From Streptomyces sp. NL15-2K (GTDB lineage: Bacteria > Actinomycetota > Actinomycetes > Streptomycetales > Streptomycetaceae), in the NCBI RefSeq assembly GCF_030551255.1, contig NZ_CP130630.1, positions 8,989,001 to 9,053,000 of the forward strand: 64,000 nucleotides of DNA. The letters run 5' to 3'. The notes under the pieces are model-generated. The model saw only the letters and a list, made by a program, of their open reading frames with translations, searched no databases and was not told the DNA's origin. The translations under genes and the position numbers were made by a program. Below, piece by piece: positions 56,702 through 64,000 of this stretch. The first letter of the stretch is position 1; each line of letters begins with the position of its first letter.

Positions 56702-57943
56702 GTGGGCTCGGGAGGGCTGGAGCTGCCCCCTGGTGACGACGGTCACGAGGGGCACTCCACAGACGTCCCGCCCGGCACGGTGTCGCTCGCCCGGCCGATG
56801 GACGCGGGTGCCATCGGGCCGGAGCTGAACTGGGACGCCGACGCCTGGCGCGAGGTGCGTACGCGCGCCCAGCGGGCCGGCCGGGCCTACATCTGGCTGA
56901 ACCTCGTCGAACAGCGGCTGCGCGCCGTCGTGGCCGCCGTTCTGCGCCCCATCTACGAACCCGTCCACGGCCAGGACGACTGGGTCGTCGCCGCTGCCGG
57001 ACCCGCCGGGCAGGAGTGGGTCCAGCGCGCGGTCGCCGTCCGGGAAGTCAGCCGCCGCAAGGGCTACCTGCTCGACCCGGCCGACGACAACGTCCTCAGC
57101 TTTCTCACCCTGCCGCAGCTGCGCGAGCTGATGGTGCAGCACTGGCCGTGCTTCGAGCCCTACTTCGACGAGCGCAGGGACGTCGAGCTCGCCCTGGACG
57201 AGCTGGAGGTCACCCGCAACGTCGTCTCCCGCAACCGGGCCCTGTCCGAGGCCGTCCTCGGCCAGGCCGAGCGCGCCTCGGCCCGGCTGCTGGAGATTCT
57301 CGGCACGGGCAGCGACGTGCCGTCCGCCCGCCGGCTGCCCGTCGACGCGGTCGAGGACCTCGTCGGCGACCGCTACGCGGACGTGGTCGCGGTGCATCCC
57401 GACCGGGTGCGGCTGCTGCGCCAGTTCCCGGCCGAGGACATCTTCGGCAGCGCCCGCCGCCTCGACGCCATCGGCATCGGCCTCAACCTGCTCGTGCAGA
57501 ACTTCTCCGGCCGCCGCCTGGTGCGCCTGGCCGAGTCCGGCTGCCGGGTGCGGCTGCTGTTCCTGAACCCGGCCTCCAGCGCGGTCAAGCGGCGCGAGCG
57601 CGAACTGGGCATCAAGCGGGGCGAGCTGAGCCGCGCCGCCGAGATGAACATCCTGCACATGCGCCGGGTGCGCTCGAAGCTGCGCGACCCCGGCGCCTTC
57701 GAGATCCAGGTCTACGACGAGACGCCTCGCTTCACCGCCTACCTCGTCGACGGCGACGGCTCGGACGGCATCGCCGTGGTGCAGTCCTATCTGCGCCGGT
57801 CGCGCGGCATGGAGGCGCCGGTGCTGGTCCTGCGCGGCGGGGGCAAGCTGGTGAAGCCGGGCGAAGCGGACGAGATTGGACTGTTTCCGACCTATCGCGA
57901 GGAGTTCGAGCTGGCTTGGGCGGATTCGCGACCGGTCTCCTGA
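56702..57943 (+). CDS. SAV2148-type HEPN domain protein
   Basis: A protein of about 413 residues, conserved in Streptomyces. The N-terminal HEPN-like helical region has IWLNLVEQRLRAVVAAVL and an R-x6-H motif (RPIYEPVH), the RNase active-site signature of HEPN proteins. The C-terminal part (QNFSGRRLVRLAESGCRVRLLFLNP) resembles the PLD-like DUF5919 fold. It may be a nucleic-acid-acting stress or defence protein, but the biochemical role is unproven. The start is GTG at 56702 with GGAAGG ten bases upstream; earlier GTG and TTG codons lack this. It is a single gene. Confidence 0.87.
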   Translation: MGSGGLELPPGDDGHEGHSTDVPPGTVSLARPMDAGAIGPELNWDADAWREVRTRAQRAGRAYIWLNLVEQRLRAVVAAVLRPIYEPVHGQDDWVVAAAGPAGQEWVQRAVAVREVSRRKGYLLDPADDNVLSFLTLPQLRELMVQHWPCFEPYFDERRDVELALDELEVTRNVVSRNRALSEAVLGQAERASARLLEILGTGSDVPSARRLPVDAVEDLVGDRYADVVAVHPDRVRLLRQFPAEDIFGSARRLDAIGIGLNLLVQNFSGRRLVRLAESGCRVRLLFLNPASSAVKRRERELGIKRGELSRAAEMNILHMRRVRSKLRDPGAFEIQVYDETPRFTAYLVDGDGSDGIAVVQSYLRRSRGMEAPVLVLRGGGKLVKPGEADEIGLFPTYREEFELAWADSRPVS

Positions 57944-58101
57944 AGCCGCCGGCCTCGGAATCTCCGAATTCTTGGGTGGATTCGCTCTGTGTGTCCTGAA
58001 CTGTCCCTCCGGCTAAGCGGAATGCCATCCTCTGATTGTCAGTGGCTCATGGGATCGTGGAGACCACTGGGGGAAAGCACCACCAAGAAGGGGGACGGCC
58101 C

Positions 58102-58821
58102 ATGGGCTGGCACCAGGAGCTGCTGATCGGCTTCGACCTGGAGACGACCGGGACCGATCCGCGCGAGGCGCGCATCGTCACGGCGGCCGTGATCGAGGTC
58201 CGGGGCGGGCAGCCCATAGGGCACCGGGAGTGGCTGGCGGATCCGGGCGTGGAGATCCCGGCGGACGCGGTCGCGGTGCACGGGATCAGCAACGAGCGCG
58301 CGACCGCCGAGGGCAGGCCGGCCGACCAAGTGGCGGACGCCGTCGCGGACGTCCTGGTGGCGTACTGGAAGACGGGCGTGCCGGTCGTCGCCTACAACGC
58401 GGCCTTCGACCTCTCGCTGCTCTCCGCCGAACTGCGCAGGCACGGTCTGCCGTCCCTGCGGGAGCGCCTCGGCATCGACCCCGCGCCGGTCATCGACCCG
58501 TACACGATCGACCGCTGGGCCGACCGCTACCGCCGAGGCAAGCGCAACCTCGAAGCGGTCTGCACGGAGTACGGCGTCCCGCTCGACTCCGCCCACGACG
58601 CCTCGGCCGACGCGCTGGCCGCGGCCCGGCTGGCCTGCGCGATAGCCGGTCGCCACCCCAAGGTCGCGGCCCTCGGCCCGGCGGAGCTGCACCGCCGCCA
58701 GATCGAGTGGTACGCCGAGTGGGCGGCGGACTTCCAGAGCTTCCTGCGGCGCAAGGGCGACGCGGCAGCGGTGGTGGACGGCAGGTGGCCCCTGCGGGAG
58801 TTCGCCGACGAGCCGGTGTGA
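58102..58821 (+). CDS. DnaQ-like DEDDh 3'-5' exonuclease
   Basis: A 239-residue exonuclease of the DnaQ/epsilon fold. The DEDDh catalytic set is visible: Asp and Glu in GFDLETTGTDP, Asp in AYNAAFDLSLL, and His and Asp in SAHDASADALAA. It should remove nucleotides from 3' ends, in repair or RNA turnover. There is no polymerase or helicase fusion. The ATG at 58102 has AGGGGGA upstream; an earlier GTG frame start lacks this. It is convergent with the kinase gene, with 21 bp between the stops. Confidence 0.93.
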   Translation: MGWHQELLIGFDLETTGTDPREARIVTAAVIEVRGGQPIGHREWLADPGVEIPADAVAVHGISNERATAEGRPADQVADAVADVLVAYWKTGVPVVAYNAAFDLSLLSAELRRHGLPSLRERLGIDPAPVIDPYTIDRWADRYRRGKRNLEAVCTEYGVPLDSAHDASADALAAARLACAIAGRHPKVAALGPAELHRRQIEWYAEWAADFQSFLRRKGDAAAVVDGRWPLREFADEPV

Positions 58822-58842
58822 GGAGGGCCGTCACCTGGGCGC

Positions 58843-59706
58843 TCAGAACGAATACCACCGCACCGACTCGTCCCCCTCCCGCAACGACGCCACCCGCCGC
58901 TCGAACTCGACCAACGCCTTCGGATTGCTCGGCGCATGCTGCGCGACCCACGCGCAACTCGCCGTCTCCCGCGCACCCCGCAGCACCGAACAGCCCGACC
59001 ACTCCCGCACATCCCAGCCGTACGCCGAGGTGAACGAGTCGTAAGCCGCGGCAGGTATCCCATAGCGGTCGCGGGAGAGCGCCATGACCACCAGATCGTG
59101 CTCGCGCAGGTCGGCGGAGAAGGTCTCCAGGTCGACCAGGACCGGTCCGTCAGAGCCGACGTGGACGTTGCGGGGGAGGGCGTCGCCGTGGATCGGGCCC
59201 GGTGGCAGATGAGGCGTCAACGCCGCCGCGGCCGTCGCGAAGCCGTCGCGCCGCTCGCGCAGGTACACCGCGTCGGCCGGGTCGATCGCGTCGCCCGCGA
59301 GACGCAGCCAGCGTTCCACTCCGCCCAGCAGGTCACGGGGCGGCAGCTCGAAGGGAGGGGCGGGCAGGGCGTGGACGAGCCGTAGCAGTTCGGCCAGATC
59401 CCGTGGCTCGGCGGGCCGTACGGAATCGGGCAGCCGGTGCCACACGGTCACCGGGTGTCCCTCGACCAGCAGCGCCTTGGGCTCCGCCGCCCGCACCGCG
59501 GGCACGCCCGCCTCCGCGAGCCACACCGCGGTGTCCTGTTCGCGGCGGGCCCGGTCGAGGAGTTCGGCGTCCCGGCCCACCTTGACGACCAGGTCACCGG
59601 CGGCGAACACCGCGTTCTCACCCAGGGCGAGCAGCCGCGCGTCCCGCGCCCGGCCGGGCAGTACGCCGGCCTCGGCCAGTACGTCACGCGCCCGTGGTTC
59701 GTCCAT
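58843..59706 (-). CDS. Aminoglycoside phosphotransferase-family kinase
   Basis: A 287-residue APH-fold kinase. The nucleotide lobe has ALGENAVFAAGDLVVKVGRD, the catalytic loop is GPIHGDALPRNVHV with the catalytic Asp and metal-binding Asn intact, and VLVDLETFSADLREHDL is the second metal motif. It may phosphorylate a small molecule or antibiotic; the substrate is unknown. The ATG at 59706 has GGGAGG upstream. It is divergent from the carbohydrate ABC operon and contrasts with the APH-fold protein at 32.9 kb, which has lost the catalytic Asp. Confidence 0.9.
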   Translation of the reverse strand: MDEPRARDVLAEAGVLPGRARDARLLALGENAVFAAGDLVVKVGRDAELLDRARREQDTAVWLAEAGVPAVRAAEPKALLVEGHPVTVWHRLPDSVRPAEPRDLAELLRLVHALPAPPFELPPRDLLGGVERWLRLAGDAIDPADAVYLRERRDGFATAAAALTPHLPPGPIHGDALPRNVHVGSDGPVLVDLETFSADLREHDLVVMALSRDRYGIPAAAYDSFTSAYGWDVREWSGCSVLRGARETASCAWVAQHAPSNPKALVEFERRVASLREGDESVRWYSF

Positions 59707-59918
59707 CTCTCGGCCTCCCGGTCCTCGTATGCCTCGGACGAACGGCGTCGGGTTCCCGCCATCCGTCTGTCCTGATCCCGTCACCTCGCCCGACAGTCTC
59801 GCATTCGCACAGGTCGGACCACATGCGCGGTGCCTTGACGAGGCATACCCCCACCACGACCATGACGGAGGCCCGCCGGGTCCAGATCGTCACGAGCCGC
59901 GGTGAAGGAGCCGATCAC

Positions 59919-60854
59919 GTGACAGTGGTGACCGCGACGAAGCGGTCGGCGCAGGGCGCGCCACGCGCCGACGGGGGCCGGAGGCCTCCCGACCACGGGG
60001 CCTGGTTCCTGGTCCTGCCCGCGCTGATCCCGATCCTGGTGCTGAGCGTCGGACCGTTGCTGTACGGGATTCTGCTGGCCTTCACCGACGCCCAGTCGGG
60101 CCGGACCGAGCCCACCCAGTGGATCGGCGGTCTCAACTTCCGGGACCTGCTGCACGACACGCTGTTCTGGGAGTCGTTCCGGATCGGCCTGGTCTGGGCG
60201 GTCGGGGTGACCGTCCCGCAGTTCCTGCTCGCGCTCGGCCTCGCCCTCCTGCTCAACCAGGAGCTCAAGCTGCGCTGGCTGGCCCGCGCCCTGGCGATCA
60301 TCCCCTGGGCCATGCCGGAGGTGGTCGTCGGCGTGATGTGGCGGCTCGTCTACAACCCGGACGCGGGCGTCCTCAACGAGACCCTGCGCGGCCTCGGCCT
60401 GGGCGACGGCCGTGACTGGCTCAGCGGCCTTGCGACCGCCCTGCCAGCGGTGATCGTCGTCGGCGTCTGGGCCGGCATGCCCCAGACGACGGTCGCCCTG
60501 CTCGCCGGCCTGCAGAACACCCCGCGCGAACTCCACGAGGCGGCCGCGATGGACGGCGCCGGCGCCTGGCGCCGCTTCCGTACGGTCACCTGGCCGACCC
60601 TTCGCCCCGCCGCCCTCGCGATCACCGCCCTCAACTTTATTTGGAACTTCAACTCCTTCGCCTTGGTCTACGTCCTGACCAGCGGCGGCCCCGGCGGCCG
60701 CACCCGCCTGCCCATGCTCTTCGCCTACGAAGAGGCCTTCCGCTACGGCCAGTTCGGCTACGCGGCAGCGATGGGCTGCGTGATGGTGGCGGTGGTCTCC
60801 GTACTCCTCGCCCTCTTCCTGGTGCGGCGGCTCAAGGGAGGCGACGACACATGA
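59919..60854 (+). CDS. Carbohydrate ABC transporter permease (MalF/UgpA-type)
   Basis: A 311-residue permease with six predicted helices, starting WFLVLPALIPILVLSVGPLLY. The EAA loop (ELHEAAAMDGAGAWRRFRTVTWP) contacts the ATPase. The GTG at 59919 is preceded by GAAGGAG at eight bases; an open frame upstream has no support. It overlaps the second permease (ATGA). There is no ATPase gene in the operon. In Streptomyces, sugar importers of this class usually share the MsiK ATPase encoded elsewhere, so that is the likely partner. Confidence 0.93.
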   Translation: MTVVTATKRSAQGAPRADGGRRPPDHGAWFLVLPALIPILVLSVGPLLYGILLAFTDAQSGRTEPTQWIGGLNFRDLLHDTLFWESFRIGLVWAVGVTVPQFLLALGLALLLNQELKLRWLARALAIIPWAMPEVVVGVMWRLVYNPDAGVLNETLRGLGLGDGRDWLSGLATALPAVIVVGVWAGMPQTTVALLAGLQNTPRELHEAAAMDGAGAWRRFRTVTWPTLRPAALAITALNFIWNFNSFALVYVLTSGGPGGRTRLPMLFAYEEAFRYGQFGYAAAMGCVMVAVVSVLLALFLVRRLKGGDDT

Positions 60855-61684
60855 GGACCAGCACCGGCAGCCGGGTCGGCCAGTACCTCGCCCTGCTCGC
60901 GTATCTCGTCTTCCTCGCCTTCCCTTTCCTCTGGCTGGTCTCCACCGCCTTCAAGTCGCCCCGCGAACTGGGCAGTCCGCATCCCACCTGGATCCCCGAG
61001 GACCCGACCCTCGACAACTTCCGGCAGGCCTTCGACGAGCAGCCGCTGCTGCGCGCCGCGGGCAACTCCCTGCTCGCCGCGCTCGGCGCCGCGCTGATCG
61101 CCGTACTGATCGCGACTCCGCTGGCGTACGTCATGGCCCGGCACCGCAGCCGGCTCGCGAAGGCCGCGACCGGATGGGTGGTGGTCAGCCAGGCGTTCCC
61201 GCTCGTGCTGGTGATCATCCCGCTGTTCCTGGTGCTGAAGAACCTGCGGCTGATCAACTCCCTGGCGGGGCTGGTGCTGGTGTACGTCGTGTGGGCGCTG
61301 CCGTTCGCGCTGTGGATGCTCGTGGGGTACGTCCGTGCCGTGCCCGCCGAGCTGGAGGAGGCGGCGGCGGTCGACGGGGCCGGGCGGGTGCGGACGCTGG
61401 TGTCGGTGATCGCGCCGCTGCTCGCGCCGGGGATCGTGGCGACGGCGCTGTTCGCGTTCATCACCGCGTGGAACGAGTTCTTCTTCGCGCTGGTGCTGCT
61501 GAAGACGCCCGAGAAGCAGACCCTGCCGGTCGTCCTCACCCACTTCATCGGCGCGGAGGGCGTCGCCGACCTCGGCCCGCTGGCCGCCGCGGCCTTCCTC
61601 GCCACCCTTCCCTCACTGGTCGTCTTCGCGATCATCCAACGAAGGATCACGAGCGGCATGCTGGCCGGGGCGGTGAAGAGCTGA
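60851..61684 (+). CDS. Carbohydrate ABC transporter permease (MalG/UgpE-type)
   Basis: A 277-residue partner permease. It has LAYLVFLAFPFLWLVSTAFK at the first helix and the EAA loop ELEEAAAVDGAGRVRTLVSV. The ATG at 60851 overlaps the first permease stop, and its own stop overlaps the binding-protein ATG by one base (TGATG). The three genes form one transcript for an inner-membrane sugar importer. Confidence 0.93.
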   Translation: MRTSTGSRVGQYLALLAYLVFLAFPFLWLVSTAFKSPRELGSPHPTWIPEDPTLDNFRQAFDEQPLLRAAGNSLLAALGAALIAVLIATPLAYVMARHRSRLAKAATGWVVVSQAFPLVLVIIPLFLVLKNLRLINSLAGLVLVYVVWALPFALWMLVGYVRAVPAELEEAAAVDGAGRVRTLVSVIAPLLAPGIVATALFAFITAWNEFFFALVLLKTPEKQTLPVVLTHFIGAEGVADLGPLAAAAFLATLPSLVVFAIIQRRITSGMLAGAVKS

Positions 61685-62967
61685 TGCGCGTCGGAATCGC
61701 GGGCGTCCTCGCCCTGGTCCTGCTGCTCGCCGGCTGCACGGGCGGCGGCAGCGACTCCGCGAGCGGCGGCCGGATCACCCTCCGCTTCCAGTCCCTGGCC
61801 TGGCAGGAGGAGTCCGTCGAGGCAAACAAGGAGCTCGTGAAGGAGTGGAACGCGACCCATCCGGACGTCAAGATCGAGTATGTCCAGGGCAGTTGGGACA
61901 GCGTCCACGACCAGCTCCTCACCTCCTTCGAGGGCGGTGAGGCACCCGACATCATCCACGACGCCTCCGACGACCTCGCGGACTTCGCCTACGGCGGCTA
62001 TCTCGCCGACCTGACCGACCTGCTGCCCGCCCGGCTCAAGGCGGACATCCCGCAGCGCAGTTGGGACACGGCGACCTTCGGCGACGGGATCCACGGCGTG
62101 CCGTTCCTCCAGGAGCCGCGAGTGCTCATCGCCAACGCCACCTGGCTGAAGGAGTCCGGCGTACGGATCCCCACGCCTGAACAGCCGTGGAGCTGGCCGG
62201 AGTTCCGGCGGATCACCGAGCGGCTCAGCGGCGACGGCAAGTACGGCGTGGCCTGGCCGCTCAAGGAACCCGTCTCCGCCACGCTCAACCTGTCGCTGTC
62301 GGCGGGCGGCCGGCTCTTCCACCGGGGCGCGGACGGCAAGGTCACCGTCAGGTTCGGAAAAGCCGACGAGACAGTGCCCCGCACCATCCATGACCAGGCG
62401 AACACCGACCGCAGCGCCTCACCCACCACCCTCGGCAGCGGCGGATCCGACACCCTGCCCGGCTTCTTCGGCGGCAAGTACGCGATGGTCCCGCTCGGGT
62501 TCTCGTACCGCCAGCAGATCGCCCAGCAGGCACCGAAGGGCTTCGACTGGCAGGTGCTGCCCGCCCCGGCCGGCGCCGACGGGCTCACCCAGGGCGTCAG
62601 CCCGCAGACCCTGTCCGTCGCCGAGGACAGCCCGCACAAGAAGGAGGCCGTGGAGTTCATCGACTTCCTGCTCCGGCCGCGGAACATGGTCCGGCTGGCC
62701 CTGGGCGACTGGATGCTGCCCACCGGCACCCAGGCCCTCAAGGACCCCGCCCTGCACACCGCGAAGGACGGCTGGGCCACCGGCACCGCCCTCGCCGCGC
62801 ATCTGCGACCGGCGCCCGCACAGTCGGTCCGGGGCTATCCGGAGTGGAAGGACAAGGTCGCCACACCCGCGTTCCAGGAGTACTACAGCGGGGCGATCGG
62901 GCTGGAGGAGCTGCGCGAACGCCTTGAAGAGGACGGCAACCTGGTGCTCGCCCGGTACCAGCGCTGA
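61684..62967 (+). CDS. Carbohydrate ABC substrate-binding lipoprotein (SBP family 1)
   Basis: A 427-residue lipoprotein with lipobox LLAGC at residues 14-18 and a family-1 binding fold (ITLRFQSLAWQEESVEANKE, shown in part; GEAPDIIHDASDDLADFA; NMVRLALGDWMLPTG). It should bind an oligosaccharide or sugar derivative for the two permeases before it. It is the last gene of the operon, unlike the more usual SBP-first order. It converges with the DUF3152 gene, with only seven bases between the stops and no terminator between them. Confidence 0.93.
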   Translation: MRVGIAGVLALVLLLAGCTGGGSDSASGGRITLRFQSLAWQEESVEANKELVKEWNATHPDVKIEYVQGSWDSVHDQLLTSFEGGEAPDIIHDASDDLADFAYGGYLADLTDLLPARLKADIPQRSWDTATFGDGIHGVPFLQEPRVLIANATWLKESGVRIPTPEQPWSWPEFRRITERLSGDGKYGVAWPLKEPVSATLNLSLSAGGRLFHRGADGKVTVRFGKADETVPRTIHDQANTDRSASPTTLGSGGSDTLPGFFGGKYAMVPLGFSYRQQIAQQAPKGFDWQVLPAPAGADGLTQGVSPQTLSVAEDSPHKKEAVEFIDFLLRPRNMVRLALGDWMLPTGTQALKDPALHTAKDGWATGTALAAHLRPAPAQSVRGYPEWKDKVATPAFQEYYSGAIGLEELRERLEEDGNLVLARYQR

Positions 62968-62974
62968 GCCCGCT

Positions 62975-63829
62975 TCAGGGAATGGCAGGCCCGGTGATGT
63001 ACCGCCCCTCCTCGTCGTACGGCCAGACATTGGGCACGCAACCGTGCATCCCCTTGATCTGCTGCATCATCGCGGGGGCCGGTTTCCCCGGGCCGGGGCA
63101 GTCGACGTGGCCGTGGCCGAGGAAGTGGCCGACCTCGTGGTTGATGATCAGCGCTCGGTAGGCCGTCACGTCCTTGGCGTAGACGGGAGTCGCCAGCAGC
63201 CAGCGTTCGAGGTTGACCATCACGTTCTCGGACACGCTGCAGTTGAGCTCGCCGCCGGTGTCCAGCCCGTACTGCCCGCAGATCTTGTCCACGGTCCCGG
63301 GCGTCGCGACCCGTACGGCGAAGTCGGTGGCGCCGCCCGCGACCCGCTGGAACGCCGAGTCACCGTCCGCCGTCCAGCCGCGCCGGTCGGCCAGAACGCG
63401 CTCCACCTGCTCGGCGACGTCCGCGGCGGACAGATCGATGCCGTCCTCGACGTCGACCCGGTAACGCAGGGTCGTACCCGTCCCGGCCTTGGCGCTGGTG
63501 CCGGACGCGGTGGTGAAGGTGCCCGGGCCCGTGGCCGGGATGGTGGGTTTGACGGGCGTGGACGGACTGGGTGAGGGCTTGGGGCTGCGCGTCGGCCGTG
63601 CGGCGGGGGCCGTGCTGGATTCGACCGGCTTGGCCTGCTCGGTGGAGCGGGAGTCCTTCGGAGCGTCTTGCGGAGACGTCCATCCCACGGCCGCGAAACC
63701 GGCGGCACCCAGGACGGTCAGCGCGGCCAGACCGCCCCACACCTGCCCCTTCCGGCCGCGCGCCGACGCGTGCGCGGGGCCGTTCGTACGGCGGCGGCTG
63801 CGGGACGGGGTTGTTTTGTGCGCGGTCAT
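62975..63829 (-). CDS. DUF3152 secreted metalloprotease-like protein
   Basis: A 284-residue protein. It has a basic N-terminus, one transmembrane or signal segment (VWGGLAALTVLGAAGFAAVGW), a Pro/Ser/Thr linker and a DUF3152 domain. The domain has a zinc-protease motif HEVGHFLGHGHVDCPGPG, an extended HExxHxxGxxH metzincin-like signature, plus NCSVSENVMVNLERWL. It is likely an anchored extracellular metallopeptidase; activity is not established for the family. It is divergent from a response regulator gene, 93 bp away. Confidence 0.9.
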   Translation of the reverse strand: MTAHKTTPSRSRRRTNGPAHASARGRKGQVWGGLAALTVLGAAGFAAVGWTSPQDAPKDSRSTEQAKPVESSTAPAARPTRSPKPSPSPSTPVKPTIPATGPGTFTTASGTSAKAGTGTTLRYRVDVEDGIDLSAADVAEQVERVLADRRGWTADGDSAFQRVAGGATDFAVRVATPGTVDKICGQYGLDTGGELNCSVSENVMVNLERWLLATPVYAKDVTAYRALIINHEVGHFLGHGHVDCPGPGKPAPAMMQQIKGMHGCVPNVWPYDEEGRYITGPAIP

Positions 63830-63922
63830 GGTCGTTCAGGTTGTGACGGGCATGTGATCGGACCTGGTTCGAATGGCAACGAATTGGTAACGGAGGTTTG
63901 TTGAAGGATCGATACTGAGCAC

Positions 63923-64000
63923 ATGCCACGAGTTCTGCTGATCGAAGACGACCGCGCCGTCCGGGAGGGTGTCGGCCTCGCGCTGCGTCGTCAGGGCCAC
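63923..64000 (+). CDS. Response regulator, N-terminal receiver fragment (partial)
   Basis: Twenty-six codons are visible, starting MPRVLLIEDDRAVREGVG and ending at the window edge. The LIEDD acidic pocket is that of CheY-like receiver domains, and the sequence resembles OmpR-family Streptomyces regulators. The ATG at 63923 has GAAGGA 14 bases upstream. The output domain and any partner kinase lie outside the window. Confidence 0.85.
   Translation, partial: MPRVLLIEDDRAVREGVGLALRRQGH

Overview
The window is high-GC actinobacterial DNA and almost certainly comes from a Streptomyces chromosome. It carries a bifunctional geosmin synthase, a gamma-butyrolactone (GBL) signalling cassette, a conservon (cvnA-D), an SSI-type protease inhibitor, an XRE/DUF397 pair, a SAV2148-type HEPN protein and TreY/TreZ trehalose enzymes. 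GTG and TTG starts and ATGA/GTGA stop-start overlaps are frequent. No rRNA, tRNA, CRISPR array, transposase or prophage gene was seen.

Layout. 1-8.2 kb: a minus-strand dipeptide-type ABC importer (SBP, two permeases, double ATPase) running into a ROK/BadF-type kinase that leaves the window. A ROK repressor and an MlrC-like M81 peptidase diverge from it. 8.2-13.2 kb: conservon cvnA-B-C-D preceded by an orphan sugar-type binding lipoprotein. 13.5-15.5 kb: a SAM methyltransferase and a DUF6230/DUF6114 membrane pair. 15.9-19.9 kb: secreted proteins, namely a small Cys protein, a membrane-anchored AA10 lytic polysaccharide monooxygenase and a subtilase with a P domain. 19.9-23.2 kb: a GBL cassette with an NmrA-type reductase, a GBL receptor, an AfsA synthase and a second receptor-like TetR. 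23.3-33.8 kb: mostly single genes, namely a DUF89 phosphatase, a small hypothetical protein, a Tat-exported EEP phosphatase, geosmin synthase, a multicopper oxidase, a phosphoesterase, an M24 peptidase and a degenerate APH-fold protein.

33.9-54.2 kb: treZ on one side and treY-glgX on the other, separated by 14 kb of accessory genes. These are a DUF1707-FHA protein, two M14 carboxypeptidases around an SSI inhibitor, a HATPase/XRE/DUF397 module, a TetR/FAD-monooxygenase pair with twin operators, and a 1,634-residue secreted polymorphic toxin (ricin lectin, Ala-rich rod, Hint, novel C-terminus) with a candidate immunity gene. 54.3-64 kb: a two-gene secreted copper-amine-oxidase-like unit, the SAV2148-type HEPN protein, a DnaQ-like exonuclease, an APH-fold kinase, a carbohydrate ABC importer without its own ATPase, a DUF3152 metalloprotease-like protein and the start of a response regulator.

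The strongest candidate for an undescribed system is the toxin/immunity pair at 43.9-49.5 kb. Other points of interest are a carboxypeptidase translationally coupled to a protease inhibitor, an amine oxidase that appears split into two secreted proteins, a conservon kinase lacking the expected histidine, and short tandem repeats that recur in intergenic gaps across the window.
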